A DNA stretch of 64,000 nt from Shewanella marinintestina (GCF_023283845.1 NZ_JAKILC010000001.1:1-64000), one strand, 5' to 3'; positions 17,622-27,759 are shown, counted from the first letter of the stretch. Program-made: numbers and translations. Notes: a model not told the origin generated them from the letters alone.

Positions 17622-18962
17622 ATGAAAAGCTTAATATTATTCAAAAAATCATTACTTAGCACCGCAGTATTAGTGGGCACTATGACCTTAGTGGGTTGTG
17701 CAAGTTCAGTACCTGCAGGTAAGTACGCAGATGGTATCCATGACGTATCTGCTAAAGGTAAGAAAAGTGTCATTACGCTAACAGTTGAAGTCAAAAATGG
17801 TCATATCGTTGACGTTAAGACCAAGTCACACAAAGAAACCGAATCTCTCTACCTAAATGCTGAGCGACTACTACCTAAGGTGCTAGCGAACAACGGTCAT
17901 GAAGGTATTGACGCAGTATCTGGTGCAACTTACTCATCAAATGGCATTTTGGAAGCGATTAATAGTTTGCCACGTGCAAACGGTAGCAAGCCTGAGTTTG
18001 TTGCTGTAGGCGCAAAAGATGATTCTGCTGATGAAGATTTCAAGCTTAAGTGGTCAATTCAGCCACAGCTTGGCTTGCTAAAGGGTGATTATTATTACCA
18101 AGAAGCGCGTTTCCGCCAAGGCCACATGGGTAGCGTAGCGATTGTTACTGAGTTGAATAACACCAATAACGTTATTTTTGCTGAATTTAATGAAAGCGGC
18201 CGTCCTAATTATTACACCCGTTTATACCAAGACGTGCCTAAGCGTATGTCTGAGTACAACTTCTCTATGGGTAAGAAAAAGGGCACCGCATGGGTGCAGT
18301 CAGCTTTGACCATGGAAAAGTTAATGGTTGAACAAGATAAATTAACTTTTGAACTTAATCCTGATTTCGACCCAACTCTTGGCAATAAATTAAAAGAACC
18401 AAACCGTTTGAAGTATGCCGGTATCGATGTCATTGCGGGCGCATCTAACAGTATCCAACAGTCTATGGTGCCGTTAACGGCAAAGATCCACGCACAAATC
18501 AATGGCGAGGGTACCCATGAGCGTTTTTATCAACATGCTGAAAAGCTAGTTGATGCTAAAGGTAACTGGACGGGTGTGACAGCAATGCTACGTATCGTCG
18601 TCGATAGCCAAACTAAGCAAATTACTAAAGCTCATTACGACGAAATCTTTGCTGATGAAAAAGCACAGATAAAAGATGCGTCACAAAAGAAATTCTATCG
18701 TCAATCTAAGTATGAATCTATCAACTACGTAGAGCCTGCTCGCATTGGCTTTAATGTGATGATTGATGCCTTAAATAGCCACTTACAGCAAGGCGGTTCA
18801 TTATTCTTAATCGACGACCTTCCAGCTACTGGTGACACAGGTAGCTATGCCGCTACTGGTTTTACTAAGCGCTCAAATGCTTGGGATAACTACTTAGCGC
18901 AAGCCGAAATTTTATACACGCAAATGCGCCAAGACGGCGTGATTGTTAAACACAGTAAATAA
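17622..18962 (+). CDS. Lipoprotein with two FMN-binding (flavinylation) domains
   Basis: A 446-residue envelope lipoprotein (signal ends LVGC, lipidated Cys26). Two FMN_bind-type regions carry ApbE flavinylation motifs. The first, 'GIDAVSGATYSS', puts the acceptor Thr at about 103. The second, 'GIDVIAGASNS' (about 267-277), has Ala where Ser/Thr usually stands before GA, with acceptor Ser at about 275. Between them lie 'QLGLLKGDYYYQEARFRQG' and a long linker. Related FMN-binding lipoproteins carry electrons outside the cytoplasmic membrane, e.g. PplA in Listeria. The start at ATG 17622 has AAGG 8 bases upstream. A porin follows on the same strand. Redox partner is unknown. Confidence 0.82.
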   Translation: MKSLILFKKSLLSTAVLVGTMTLVGCASSVPAGKYADGIHDVSAKGKKSVITLTVEVKNGHIVDVKTKSHKETESLYLNAERLLPKVLANNGHEGIDAVSGATYSSNGILEAINSLPRANGSKPEFVAVGAKDDSADEDFKLKWSIQPQLGLLKGDYYYQEARFRQGHMGSVAIVTELNNTNNVIFAEFNESGRPNYYTRLYQDVPKRMSEYNFSMGKKKGTAWVQSALTMEKLMVEQDKLTFELNPDFDPTLGNKLKEPNRLKYAGIDVIAGASNSIQQSMVPLTAKIHAQINGEGTHERFYQHAEKLVDAKGNWTGVTAMLRIVVDSQTKQITKAHYDEIFADEKAQIKDASQKKFYRQSKYESINYVEPARIGFNVMIDALNSHLQQGGSLFLIDDLPATGDTGSYAATGFTKRSNAWDNYLAQAEILYTQMRQDGVIVKHSK

Positions 18963-18978
18963 TCCTGTTGTTTGTGAC

Positions 18979-19000
18979 GGTGCCTGCGAATACAGGCACC
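18979..19000 (+). other. Stem-loop between lipoprotein and porin genes
   Basis: Perfect 8-base arms GGTGCCTG / CAGGCACC with loop CGAATA and no U run. Placed between two genes on one strand, it looks more like an mRNA-processing or stability element than a full terminator. Confidence 0.55.
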
Positions 19001-19035
19001 GCAGTTAAAAATTTATAATTAGATTAAGAGACAAA

Positions 19036-20076
19036 ATGATGAAAACAGTAAAATTAACCTTAATTGCAGCAGCGGTACTTGCTTCTCCAAGTGTTATGGC
19101 TGACGCGTATGATTTTTATGGCCGTATCGATTACTCAGTAACACATTCTGATAGTGGAAGTGCAACCCATAGCGGTAAAAGCGGCACGATTCTAGAAAAC
19201 AACTGGAGCCGCTTAGGTGTAAAGGGCAATGCAGCCTTAAACGAAGATTTCACCGTATTTTATCAAATTGAAGTGGGTGTTAACGGCGCTAGCGAAGGTA
19301 AGAACAACAATCCTTTCTCAGCACGACCAACTTACCTAGGGATCAAGCACTCGAGTGCTGGTCAACTTGCGGCAGGTCGTATCGATCCAGTATTTAAGAT
19401 GGCAAAAGGCACATCTGATGCAATGGATATGTACTCGATGAAGCATGATCGCTTATTTGCTGGCGACAAGCGCTGGGGCGATTCACTTGAGTACAAAACG
19501 GTAAAATGGAATAAGCTACAGTTTGGCGCCAGCTATATCCTAGAAGACAACTATTATGCTGAAGATGACGTTCGCCGTGATAATGGCAATTACCAAGTCG
19601 CACTAACTTATGGTGATAAGCTATTTAAAACCGGTGATGTTTATTTAGCTGCGGCATACACAGATGGCGTTGAAGACATCAAAGGTGTGCGTCTGGTTGC
19701 GCAGTATAAATATAACAACTTAATGCTTGGTTCTATGTACCAAAGCTCTGAAGTTGTGAACCCTAATAAAGATAACTGGCAGCAACGTGATGGCGATGGC
19801 TTTATCATTAGCGCTAAATATCAAATTGATAAGCTAACGCTAAAAGCGCAATACGGCCAAGATGATTCTGGAACAGGTGTTATTGCTAACCGTGTTTACG
19901 ACAAGTTAGGCGCAGCAGCTACAGAAGTGCCGGAAGTATCACAATGGGCCTTAGGTGCTGAATATCGTCTATCTAAGTCGACGCGTGTACACACTGAAAT
20001 TGGTCAGTTTGATGTAAAACAATACTCTGATTTTGACGACACTATCGCGAGCATCGGTTTTAGAATCGATTTCTAA
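19036..20076 (+). CDS. Gram-negative general porin
   Basis: A 346-residue outer-membrane beta-barrel porin. The signal peptide is about residues 1-22 (ends PSVMA), the mature part opens with 'DAYDFYGRIDYSV' and has the porin block 'NNWSRLGVKGNAALNEDFTVFYQIEVGVN'. It ends in 'GFRIDF', the terminal Phe needed for BAM recognition. Length and layout match Porin_4-type trimeric porins of Shewanella. It lies 74 bases after the flavin lipoprotein gene on the same strand, so the two may be co-regulated; a substrate link is inference only. Confidence 0.87.
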   Translation: MMKTVKLTLIAAAVLASPSVMADAYDFYGRIDYSVTHSDSGSATHSGKSGTILENNWSRLGVKGNAALNEDFTVFYQIEVGVNGASEGKNNNPFSARPTYLGIKHSSAGQLAAGRIDPVFKMAKGTSDAMDMYSMKHDRLFAGDKRWGDSLEYKTVKWNKLQFGASYILEDNYYAEDDVRRDNGNYQVALTYGDKLFKTGDVYLAAAYTDGVEDIKGVRLVAQYKYNNLMLGSMYQSSEVVNPNKDNWQQRDGDGFIISAKYQIDKLTLKAQYGQDDSGTGVIANRVYDKLGAAATEVPEVSQWALGAEYRLSKSTRVHTEIGQFDVKQYSDFDDTIASIGFRIDF

Positions 20077-20130
20077 AATCGAGCTATTTAGTTAGTTGTT
20101 TAGAACTATTTAAAGTAAAAATTTGCTCCT

Positions 20131-20158
20131 AGAAAGTGTGCAAGGATGGGCACTTTCT
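20131..20158 (+). terminator. Terminator-like hairpin after the porin gene
   Basis: Stem AGAAAGTG / CACTTTCT with a ~12-base loop, followed by a short T-rich stretch. It is weaker than a classic terminator. Confidence 0.5.
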
Positions 20159-21019
20159 ATTCTACTTCTACATCCTCTTCATCTCCAGATCCATTTTTAT
20201 ACCAACAAGCTAAACTCACAACATCATTGCTCGTGGTTCAATCTAGTTAGGTTTATCTTATCTTTAATGATTCCGTTCTAGTGCTCCAATTCTATTCCAT
20301 CTGCAAATGACACTGATTATTCTTAGGCGTTAGTTTATAGAGTATTCAAATATTTTAAGGTCAGGATTGTGCCATCACGAGCGATAAGAATCCTAAGTTT
20401 GTCGACTTAAGCAATTTACTTGCAGTGTTTGTTTCATTGCTCTATGCACTGATATTTTAAAACCAAGCTTAGAAAAATAGTGCTGAAGATACGTTATATT
20501 TAAGCCTGTCTTTATTCACCTTTATGACTATGAACTCACTTTTGTTAAAAATATCTCGGGATTATATTTTGCTAAATGACTTATTATGCAAGAAAGTGAG
20601 TATGGGTAAATCCTTTAAAAGAACTCAGAAATCCTAGCGAGTCAGTTTTATGAGGATTGATTAAAAGTGTGGATTGGCCATGTAATCAAACGATAGCTAG
20701 CAATTTGATACTGTATGGGACTCAGTATACGACTCAGGGTCATAACTAGAAGTATAAAAGTTAATCGCATGACATTGGATAGAATGATCGTTAATACTAT
20801 GAGAGTTAGCAGGGCTACGCGAGTTTATGCGGTTTGCTTGCGTATTATCCATACTCACTCGCTTCATTTTATTTGCGCGTTAAGATTTGAACACTATTAT
20901 TTGAGCAATGTATTTCATTCAGTAAAGAACAGTCACAAACATCAGCGGCAATGCTCGTTGGTAATCACAAACTGCGGTATCATGCACCTCCTGCAGTTTG
21001 TCTATGGTCCCAAGGTAAA
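20159..21019. other. Gene-free stretch
   Basis: About 860 bases without a convincing gene. A 102-codon frame (20715-21023) overlaps the following gene and has Arg/His/Ile-rich, unlikely composition. No repeat or RNA structure stood out. Confidence 0.5.
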
Positions 21020-21787
21020 ATGAAAAATCCTGCCGATGATTTTATCGCTCCTCCGTGTTCTGAAGAGATCACAATTCTTTATCAAGATGAGCATTTATTA
21101 CTCATAAACAAGCCTTCAGGTTTATTGTCATTATCCGGTAAACATCCGGCAAATCTCGATTCAGTTCATCATCGTCTCGTGAAAGACTTTCCTGGTTGTT
21201 CGCTGGTGCACAGGTTAGATTTAGGTACTTCAGGCATCATGCTTATCGCACTCAATAAAACGATTAATGCACTTTTGTGTAAGCAGTTTAGTGAGCGCAA
21301 TGTACTTAAGCGTTACACCGCTTTGTTAGCTGGCACAGTTAACCAAGAACATGGTCGAATATCGGCAGCAATCGCTAAAGACAAGCCTAATTTCCCAATG
21401 ATGAAGATATGCGAACTAGAGGGTAAGCCTGCCCATTCGTTATTTGAGGTTATTGGTAATGAAACGCTTTCAATCGCTACGGACTGCTCATTGCAAGTGG
21501 ACTCATTGCAAGGAGTAAGCTTATTGGAAGCCGTTAACTTAGATTCTCCAGATAATCGTAATGAATTGGCATTAACAAGGGTAGAGTTAACGCCAGAAAC
21601 AGGGCGTACTCATCAACTTAGAATTCACTGCCAATATATGGGGCACCCTATTATAGGTTGTGACTTATATGGCACTCAGGCAACTTATCAATTGGCCCAA
21701 AGGTTGATGCTGCATGCCACCAGATTAGAGTTTGATCATCCGATTAGTGGCGTAAGAATTCATGGTTACAGTCCATGCCCATTTTGA
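21020..21787 (+). CDS. RluA-family pseudouridine synthase
   Basis: A 255-residue enzyme that converts uridine to pseudouridine in rRNA or tRNA. The catalytic motif is 'LVHRLDLGTSGIML' with the active-site Asp. The family's C-terminal 'TRVELTPETGRTHQLRIHCQYMGHPIIGCDLYG' is present, as is the N-terminal 'EDEHLLLINKPSGLLS'-like block (here 'YQDEHLLLINKPSGLLSLSG'). There is no S4 domain, so it is nearer RluA than RluC/RluD. A short insertion near 150-180 is unusual. The ATG at 21020 has AAGG upstream; the open frame starting at 20951 adds unrelated residues. Target site not determined. Confidence 0.88.
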   Translation: MKNPADDFIAPPCSEEITILYQDEHLLLINKPSGLLSLSGKHPANLDSVHHRLVKDFPGCSLVHRLDLGTSGIMLIALNKTINALLCKQFSERNVLKRYTALLAGTVNQEHGRISAAIAKDKPNFPMMKICELEGKPAHSLFEVIGNETLSIATDCSLQVDSLQGVSLLEAVNLDSPDNRNELALTRVELTPETGRTHQLRIHCQYMGHPIIGCDLYGTQATYQLAQRLMLHATRLEFDHPISGVRIHGYSPCPF

Positions 21788-22152
21788 TGTTCAGTTATAA
21801 CCTTTATTTTAGCCTATTAGTCTAATCTCTAAGTCTAGTCTTTCATTTAAGTCTGGTATTCTGTGCGCTATTTAAGTTGTCTATCTATTTGAAGCGCATC
21901 CTTTACGGTATATATCTACAGCAATCCTCTGCTACTTAGTTTTACCTTGTTCATCAATTGTTACAACAACGACGATGCCTAAATCAGTATACGCTGCCAC
22001 TGCTGTTAATGTTTTGTTATCTTAAGCATCCATATCCTCTTTGGGTTTTAGTGTGTACTCATATCTGAAAACAACAAAGCTAAAGGGTTAACCAGCACTA
22101 GACTCATGTCTGGCTGCGGATTATACGGATCACAAGACAACAGGAAATCGAT
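21788..22152. other. Gene-free stretch
   Basis: About 365 AT-rich bases between the pseudouridine synthase and the aminopeptidase genes. I see no gene, RNA or strong motif. Confidence 0.45.
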
Positions 22153-24733
22153 ATGTATCGAATAGTCACCGCGACTCTCGTGTCGCTGGCATGTGCAGCT
22201 AGCTATCAAGCGCAGGCAAATGAATATGTACTCAGCAAAGTCGCAAAACCCATTTCTCAAAGCGTAGCACTGACTTTAGATCCTAATAAGGATGATTTTT
22301 TCGGTAACACTTCAATTAAGCTTGAAGTACTGAGCGCGACTCAACAGTTACAGCTTAATGGTGTGGCGTATTTACCGAGTAATATTCAATTAGCAGGTGC
22401 GAAAGACTGCAGCATGACATCTAAGCAATTAGAAACTGGAATTGTATTATTTAACTGTGCTCATGAAATTACTCCAGGCCAATATACTTTGTCGATGGAC
22501 TTCGAAGCGCCTTATAACAGGCAATCTGTAGGCCTCTATAAAACAATGGATGGCGGTTTACCGTATCTATTTACTCAGTTTGAAATGAGTGATGCTCGTC
22601 GTGCGTTTCCTGTTTTTGATGAGCCGGAATATAAAATTCCATTTCAAGTAACGATCACAGCGCCTAAAACAGACAAGGTATATAGCAATACCCCAGAAAC
22701 AAAAAACAACGACTGCAGACAATATGACAACCCATGTTTTTGCTGAAACGAAACCACTATCAAGTTATTTGGTGGCTTTCGCAGTCGGTCAGTTTGAAGA
22801 GATCCCTGTGTCTGGAATGAAAGTACCAGGCAGAGTCATCACCACTAAAGGCAAAATAGAGCTAGCGCAATATGCTGCGAAACAAATGCCAATTGTATTA
22901 AGTGCGCTTGAGGAGTACTTCGGTGTGGATTACCCCTATGCCAAACTTGATACAGTGGCTGTACCTGAGTTTCCATTTGGTGCGATGGAAAATGCCGGTT
23001 TAATTACTTATAGAGAAGATATTCTCCTTCTCGATGAAGCTACAGCTAGCCAAAACAGCAAAGAGCGTGCGGTATCAATTATTGGTCATGAGCTTGCTCA
23101 TCAATGGTACGGTAACTTAGTGACAATGCAGTGGTGGAATGACCTATGGTTGAACGAAGCCTTTGCAAGTTGGATGGCGGCAAAAGTCACCCATCAAACG
23201 CACCCGGAATTTGAATCTAACCTATCATTGTCAAAGAACTATGTGATGGCACTAGATTCTAGAGTATCAACTAAGCCTATTCGTAAACCGATTAAAACAG
23301 AGGCCGACATCATGGATGGTCTTGGACTTGCTTATAACAAAGGTGAAGCGGTACTTGATATGGTTGAAAATTATATTGGGGTTGACGCTTTTAACAAAGG
23401 TATTCGCCAATATATAAAAGATCATGCATATAAAAATACCGAAGCAGATGATCTATGGAACGCGCTAAGTAAGGCGTCAGGTAAAGATGTCGGAGAAGTG
23501 TTAAGTACCTTTATCGAACAATCTTCTTATCCCCTGATTAATGTGTCTGTTGATGGTAAACGACTCACCTTAAACCAACAACGTTTTGTCACTGCTGGTA
23601 CAGACGCGCCAGCGCAGCGTTGGACTGTACCCGTTTCAATTAAGTACGGTAAAGGTAATACAGTAAAGCAAACAACTGTATTACTTGAGAAGGACAGCCA
23701 AACTTTCGAACTGGCTTTTGCACCAGAATGGGTTTATCCCGATGCCGATGCGATGGGTTATTACCGCTGGTTACTAGATGAAATTCAAATGACTCAGCTG
23801 CTTAACAACGCAAAATCAAAGCTATCAGTGCGTGAAAGAAAGGCGTTAGTTTCAGCGGCTGATGCCTTATTAGATGCAGGCTTCGTCAGCGGCGGTGAGT
23901 TATTAAATATACTGGGCGAGTTTATTGATGATCCACATCCTGAGGTCGTTTCAACTGCGCTGGGTTACTCACAATCACAAAAGGGGACGTTTATCGATGA
24001 AAGTAATAAGCAAAAATGGGCGAAATTTATTGCAGCCCGTGCTCAGAGTGCCATAGATAAGTATGGTCTAGAAGTAAAGGCAGGCGAAAACACTGCTGTT
24101 AGCAAGTTAAGACCAACACTAGTTCAATTACTGGCATTTGAAGCAGAAGATAGAGCAACGATAGCGACTGCGACAAAAGAAGCGAAAACCTATTTATCTG
24201 GAAGCGATAAGGTTGATCCTTATTTAATTGGCACTTATTTGACGATTGCTATCTACAATGGCGATAGTAGGTTACTCAATCAAGCTAAACAGGTTTTTGA
24301 AACCACCAAAGATCCATTGAAACGTACTCGTTTAATGATGGCACTCGGTTATGCGCCCACAGAGGAGTTGCAGTCTGATGTTCTGGCCTACACGCTAACG
24401 GATAACATAAAAGCACCAGATCTACGATATATCTTAGCAGGCCAAGACTATAGCAAAGAACGCAAGCAACGATTCAGAAATTGGGTTTATGCTAACTATG
24501 CTGAAATTAAAGATAAACTTCCGCCATTTGCTGTTGCTAATATTCCTTACTACACAGGTTCTGGTTGTGAGGCTGATGCATTGATTAAAACAGAAAATTT
24601 CTTTAAGCCTAAGTTAGCAACCACACCCGAGTATGGCCGCACCTTGGCTAAACTTGAAGAAAGCGTTAATAACTGTGTCGCATTGAAGCAACGAGAGCAG
24701 GCAAGTGTAGAAGCGTATCTGAATAGATTATGA
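22153..24733 (+). pseudogene. M1-family aminopeptidase, frameshifted
   Basis: Two overlapping frames make one M1 metallopeptidase of about 859 residues. The first part (22153-22746) has a signal peptide (ends QAQA) and the N-terminal domain ('YLFTQFEMSDARRAFPVFDEPEYKIPFQVTI'). The second part (+1 frame, read from before 22724 to 24733) has the exopeptidase motif 'GAMENAG' and the zinc site 'HELAHQWYGN...LWLNEAFASW'. The frame changes at a run of six A (22701-22706); removing one A restores continuity through 'KTTTADNMTTHVFAETKPLSSYL'. It could be a true mutation, a sequencing error or slippage. The full protein would be a periplasmic or secreted N-terminal aminopeptidase. Confidence 0.88.
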
Positions 24734-24797
24734 TCAGATAGCGCCTAATAAAATAGACTCATGTGTTAATTTAATCTATTTAAACTCAACGAGTAAT

Positions 24798-24830
24798 GAA
24801 AAGGCCTGTATTATAGCAGGCTTTTTTATA
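24798..24830 (+). terminator. Rho-independent terminator after the aminopeptidase
   Basis: Stem AAGGCCTG/CAGGCTTT with a TATTATAG loop and T6 following. Confidence 0.72.
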
Positions 24831-24867
24831 TGTCTAGATTTACAAAATATAATTTACGTGCGCATAA

Positions 24868-24893
24868 GCATTTAAGCATTTAAGCATTTAAGT
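24868..24893 (+). repeat. Short tandem repeat AGCATTTA
   Basis: Three head-to-tail copies of the 8-mer AGCATTTA, followed by a degenerate fourth (AGTATTAA). Confidence 0.7.
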
Positions 24894-25681
24894 ATTAATA
24901 AATTATAGAATATAAAGACCTTAGATTAACTTAACGACAATGATTAGATAGTCGATTTTATAGCTGGTTTATAGCAGTTTGTATAGAGTATGGGGAAACA
25001 CAGTTCCCAACGGAAATCTGAGATAAGCCAGTGCGTAAGCTATTGTTTAATAATAACTATACTCACCGTTTTGATACTTGTGACCTTGATGCTATGATAC
25101 TTAGTGGAGCGCCTACTTCTCTAAATAATGTATCTTTTATATTTATTGCAAGGTGAATTTTTAAATTTTTATACCCATTTAATATGGAAGCTTTTACAAC
25201 AAAGTTACTAATATGGAAAGAGGCATATATTATAACTAGTTAAGATACATTATCACAAGGTTATAAAACTACAGTTTTAAATCAGTTAACGAAGTTGTTA
25301 AATAGGAATAGATTTATGTCAATAAGGTCCAAGGAATTATTACTTAAGCGCATAAGTAGTTAGCGATATAAAAAATAAAAATAACTAATTAGTGATTACA
25401 ACTTATCTTTTAGCACTGATATTTATGACTTAAGCTTTAGAGCTTATAATGTTTGCCTGACGATCTAATTTTATTAGCTTAATTCTTGATTAACATAAGT
25501 TTGAAGCATTTATGTCATGTTTAAGCTTAGAATAATCATCATCAATTTATAGCTAACCTCTAAACACAAAACTCTCATGTTTAAACTCTTGTTACTCTGA
25601 ATGTTTGCGCTACTGTAAATTGAATTGTCATAAAATGGCTAAGCGAAAACTAAACATAAGTATATCGCTAAGATTCAAATT

Positions 25682-26737
25682 CTAGTCTTTAGGTTTCAAG
25701 TAGTGGCGAAGAGAACGTGGGTCGGTGTGACCGGTTCTGCCCATTATGTACAAATGATCTTTATCATTTTCATGCAGCTGAGTCACACAACCACTACGTA
25801 AACTATGCGCACCGTAAAACTTAGAGTTAAGTCCGGCTTTATCGCAATACTTTTTGATCATTTGATAAATATCATCACCGCGCAGAAAGCCTTTACCCAC
25901 TTTCGGTTTTAGCAACTGGTAATCTCTTAGGTTATTACCATCACGACTCAAAGATCTGAAAAGGTGTCCTTGCGTGATCCCTGTGGTATCGATCCATTGC
26001 TTTACAATTTCATAGGCTGAAAAAGTTTCGTCCTTAGGAAGATCTTTCCATTCCCTTTGTCCTTGCTGATTGCTTTTGGAGTAGGGCAGTCTGACTTTTA
26101 ATTTATCCCTTAAAAAACTTAAGTGTTCGACTTTTACCTCTGCTAATTCTGAACGGCGAAATCCACCTTGCATACCAAGTTGTAAAATTGCTTTATCTCT
26201 TAGGCGGGTGAGTTGCTGTGGTTGCTGATCGATGACCAACAACAACATTTCTAATTCATCATAAGTAATAGGTTGCTGATCATAGTCAGAGATCTGTCGA
26301 TATTGATTTCGCATTAAGCCTCGCATCACTCGAACAACTAAAGGGTGTTCAGTTGGAGAATGATAACCTGCTTGGATATGAAAGAATCGAATCGCAGCTA
26401 AACGGGTATTGATTGTTTGTTTAGACAGCTGGTGGCCATTTTTTTCTTGGTACAATTCTTTTTGATGACCGATAAAGGAAATGATACTTCTAGGGTCAGC
26501 AGGTAAGTGGCTTAAACCATGTTGCTCGCAGTAGGACTGAAATATTGAGAAACTAGAAGAGTACACTCTTTTAGTGTTTTCAGAGATCTCGTATTGGGTT
26601 TCTTCAGCTGCACTTTTATAGTCATCTAAAATAGAAACTGGTAGTTGTTGTTCTTGAAAGAACTTTTCATCGCTTGTAGAAGCGGGCGAACCTCGGCTAA
26701 AAACCTGATTTTGGAAAGATGTTATAGCGGATTTCAT
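25682..26737 (-). CDS. Tyrosine recombinase / site-specific integrase
   Basis: A 351-residue tyrosine recombinase. The N-terminal SAM-like core-binding domain (about 45-150) contains 'NTKRVYSSSFSIFQSYCEQHG' and 'INTRLAAIRFFHIQAG'. The catalytic domain has Arg in 'GGFRRSELAEV', Lys in 'PYSKSNQQ', HxxR in 'AHSLRSGC', His in 'GRTGHTDP' and the nucleophile Tyr346 in 'LRHYLKPKD'. It lacks the extra region and spacing of IntI, so it is not the integron integrase. It lies alone on the minus strand at the edge of an AT-rich segment with the RHH protein and palindromic boxes. Its target is unknown; a perfect inverted repeat lies 180 bp upstream of its start. Confidence 0.9.
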   Translation of the reverse strand: MKSAITSFQNQVFSRGSPASTSDEKFFQEQQLPVSILDDYKSAAEETQYEISENTKRVYSSSFSIFQSYCEQHGLSHLPADPRSIISFIGHQKELYQEKNGHQLSKQTINTRLAAIRFFHIQAGYHSPTEHPLVVRVMRGLMRNQYRQISDYDQQPITYDELEMLLLVIDQQPQQLTRLRDKAILQLGMQGGFRRSELAEVKVEHLSFLRDKLKVRLPYSKSNQQGQREWKDLPKDETFSAYEIVKQWIDTTGITQGHLFRSLSRDGNNLRDYQLLKPKVGKGFLRGDDIYQMIKKYCDKAGLNSKFYGAHSLRSGCVTQLHENDKDHLYIMGRTGHTDPRSLRHYLKPKD

Positions 26738-26916
26738 CAGAGTTTGGCCCTTTTAGCGAACTTTCAACATGAATAATAAACATACAAATTAGACTAGTTT
26801 GCTCCAGATCTGCAGCTGACAGCAGTTTAATAACAATATCAACGCCTACATCAACAAGCTATGCTGGTGGATAAACAAGCTAAATCGAGCGATATTTTAC
26901 CTAAAATCGCTATTTT

Positions 26917-26948
26917 CTACCAGTGATAATCGTCATTATCACTGGTAG
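26917..26948. repeat. Perfect inverted repeat, 14-bp arms, 4-bp centre
   Basis: CTACCAGTGATAAT (26917-26930), centre CGTC, then ATTATCACTGGTAG (26935-26948). It is perfect over both arms and is 180 bp upstream of the recombinase start. There is no T run, so it is not an ordinary terminator. A recombinase core site, an operator or an RNA hairpin are all possible. Confidence 0.75.
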
Positions 26949-27123
26949 TGAATTTTAAAACTCTATTGTGTATAGTTATTGACCATAACTCCAGTTTATA
27001 GGTTAATGATGCCCCGTGCTTTGCACAAATATTAACCATCCATATAGTTAAAGTCTAAAACCAAAGAATGTATTAGATTCGCCATTGGATATAGTTAGCT
27101 GTACACTGTTACTAGATTTATAG

Positions 27124-27137
27124 TATGGTTATACCAT
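27124..27137. promoter_or_regulatory. TATGGTTATACCAT box 1
   Basis: First of four identical 14-mers made of ATGGT/ACCAT arms around TAT. Candidate binding site of the RHH protein encoded at 27874. Confidence 0.65.
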
Positions 27138-27262
27138 TTTTTGTTAGGGTTATTTTTAAGGGATGGATTATTGCTTGAATTTTGAACAGATATGGCACAC
27201 CTGATTGGTGATTGTTTTTTATAAATCATATGCATTACCGCTATCAACCTGTATTTTTTAAG

Positions 27263-27276
27263 TATGGTTATACCAT
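27263..27276. promoter_or_regulatory. TATGGTTATACCAT box 2
   Basis: Second identical copy, 139 bp after box 1, in the non-coding region between the recombinase and the RHH gene. Confidence 0.65.
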
Positions 27277-27562
27277 GTTAATGTGGTAATTTTGAAAGCG
27301 TTACTGTATCAGTATACTCATGTGTGTTTTTAGCGGTAGTCTAAAAGCATAATGTTAGATTTAGTAGGTTTAACCATTAGAAGAATAAATGGACAACGCA
27401 GCGATTTTTTTCAGTTCTCCAGTTGTAAAATCTACTGTAGTAGGGGAGTTCTAATACTGACCCATCACATTAGTGCTTTCTAATGCTAATCCGATAGAGT
27501 GTAACTCTATGTGGATCGTCGTTTTGAAAAGGAAAATGAACTTGGCACAAATTAATAAGAAA

Positions 27563-27652
27563 GATGATTAAGTTTTACGCCGAGTTTAACTGGCACTTTC
27601 GTCCGGCCGATATTGATAATCTTGCAGCAGCGATTTTCTACTTCGCACCATG
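27563..27652 (+). CDS. Possible 29-residue peptide or gene remnant
   Basis: A short frame ATG 27563 to TGA 27650-27652 encodes MIKFYAEFNWHFRPADIDNL followed by AAAIFYFAP. Its GC is higher than the surroundings, so it may be a leftover of a longer gene. There is AAGA upstream but no strong ribosome site. I do not recognise it. Confidence 0.25.
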
Positions 27653-27745
27653 ATTAAGTAATCTCTAATATTAAATGTTTCAAAATTAATATCATCATGA
27701 CACTTAATAGAAATTATTACCGTTATCAGCTAAAATCCATTTTAG

Positions 27746-27759
27746 TATGGTTATACCAT
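27746..27759. promoter_or_regulatory. TATGGTTATACCAT box 3
   Basis: Third identical copy, 115 bp upstream of the RHH protein start. Confidence 0.65.

Larger units (their letters stand above)
24734..25681. other. Long AT-rich gene-free stretch
   Basis: About 950 bases, markedly AT-rich. Apart from the terminator and the small AGCATTTA tandem repeat (24868-24893) I see nothing structured. It borders the recombinase segment and may be part of the acquired DNA. Confidence 0.5.

Noticed and set aside
17492..17794. A minus-strand frame opposite the FMN-binding lipoprotein
   Set aside because: It overlaps the start of a strong gene and the regulatory palindrome; composition is not protein-like.
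20715..21023. A 102-codon open frame
   Set aside because: Arg/His/Ile-rich composition, no ribosome site and overlap with the pseudouridine synthase start; likely chance.
22698..22712. Programmed -1 frameshift at A-AAA-AAC in the aminopeptidase
   Set aside because: The downstream frame is +1, so a -1 shift would not join the two parts.
25682..26737. The tyrosine recombinase as the missing integron integrase
   Set aside because: It lacks the additional IntI-type region, lies 20 kb from the cassette array, and no attI-like site is near it.
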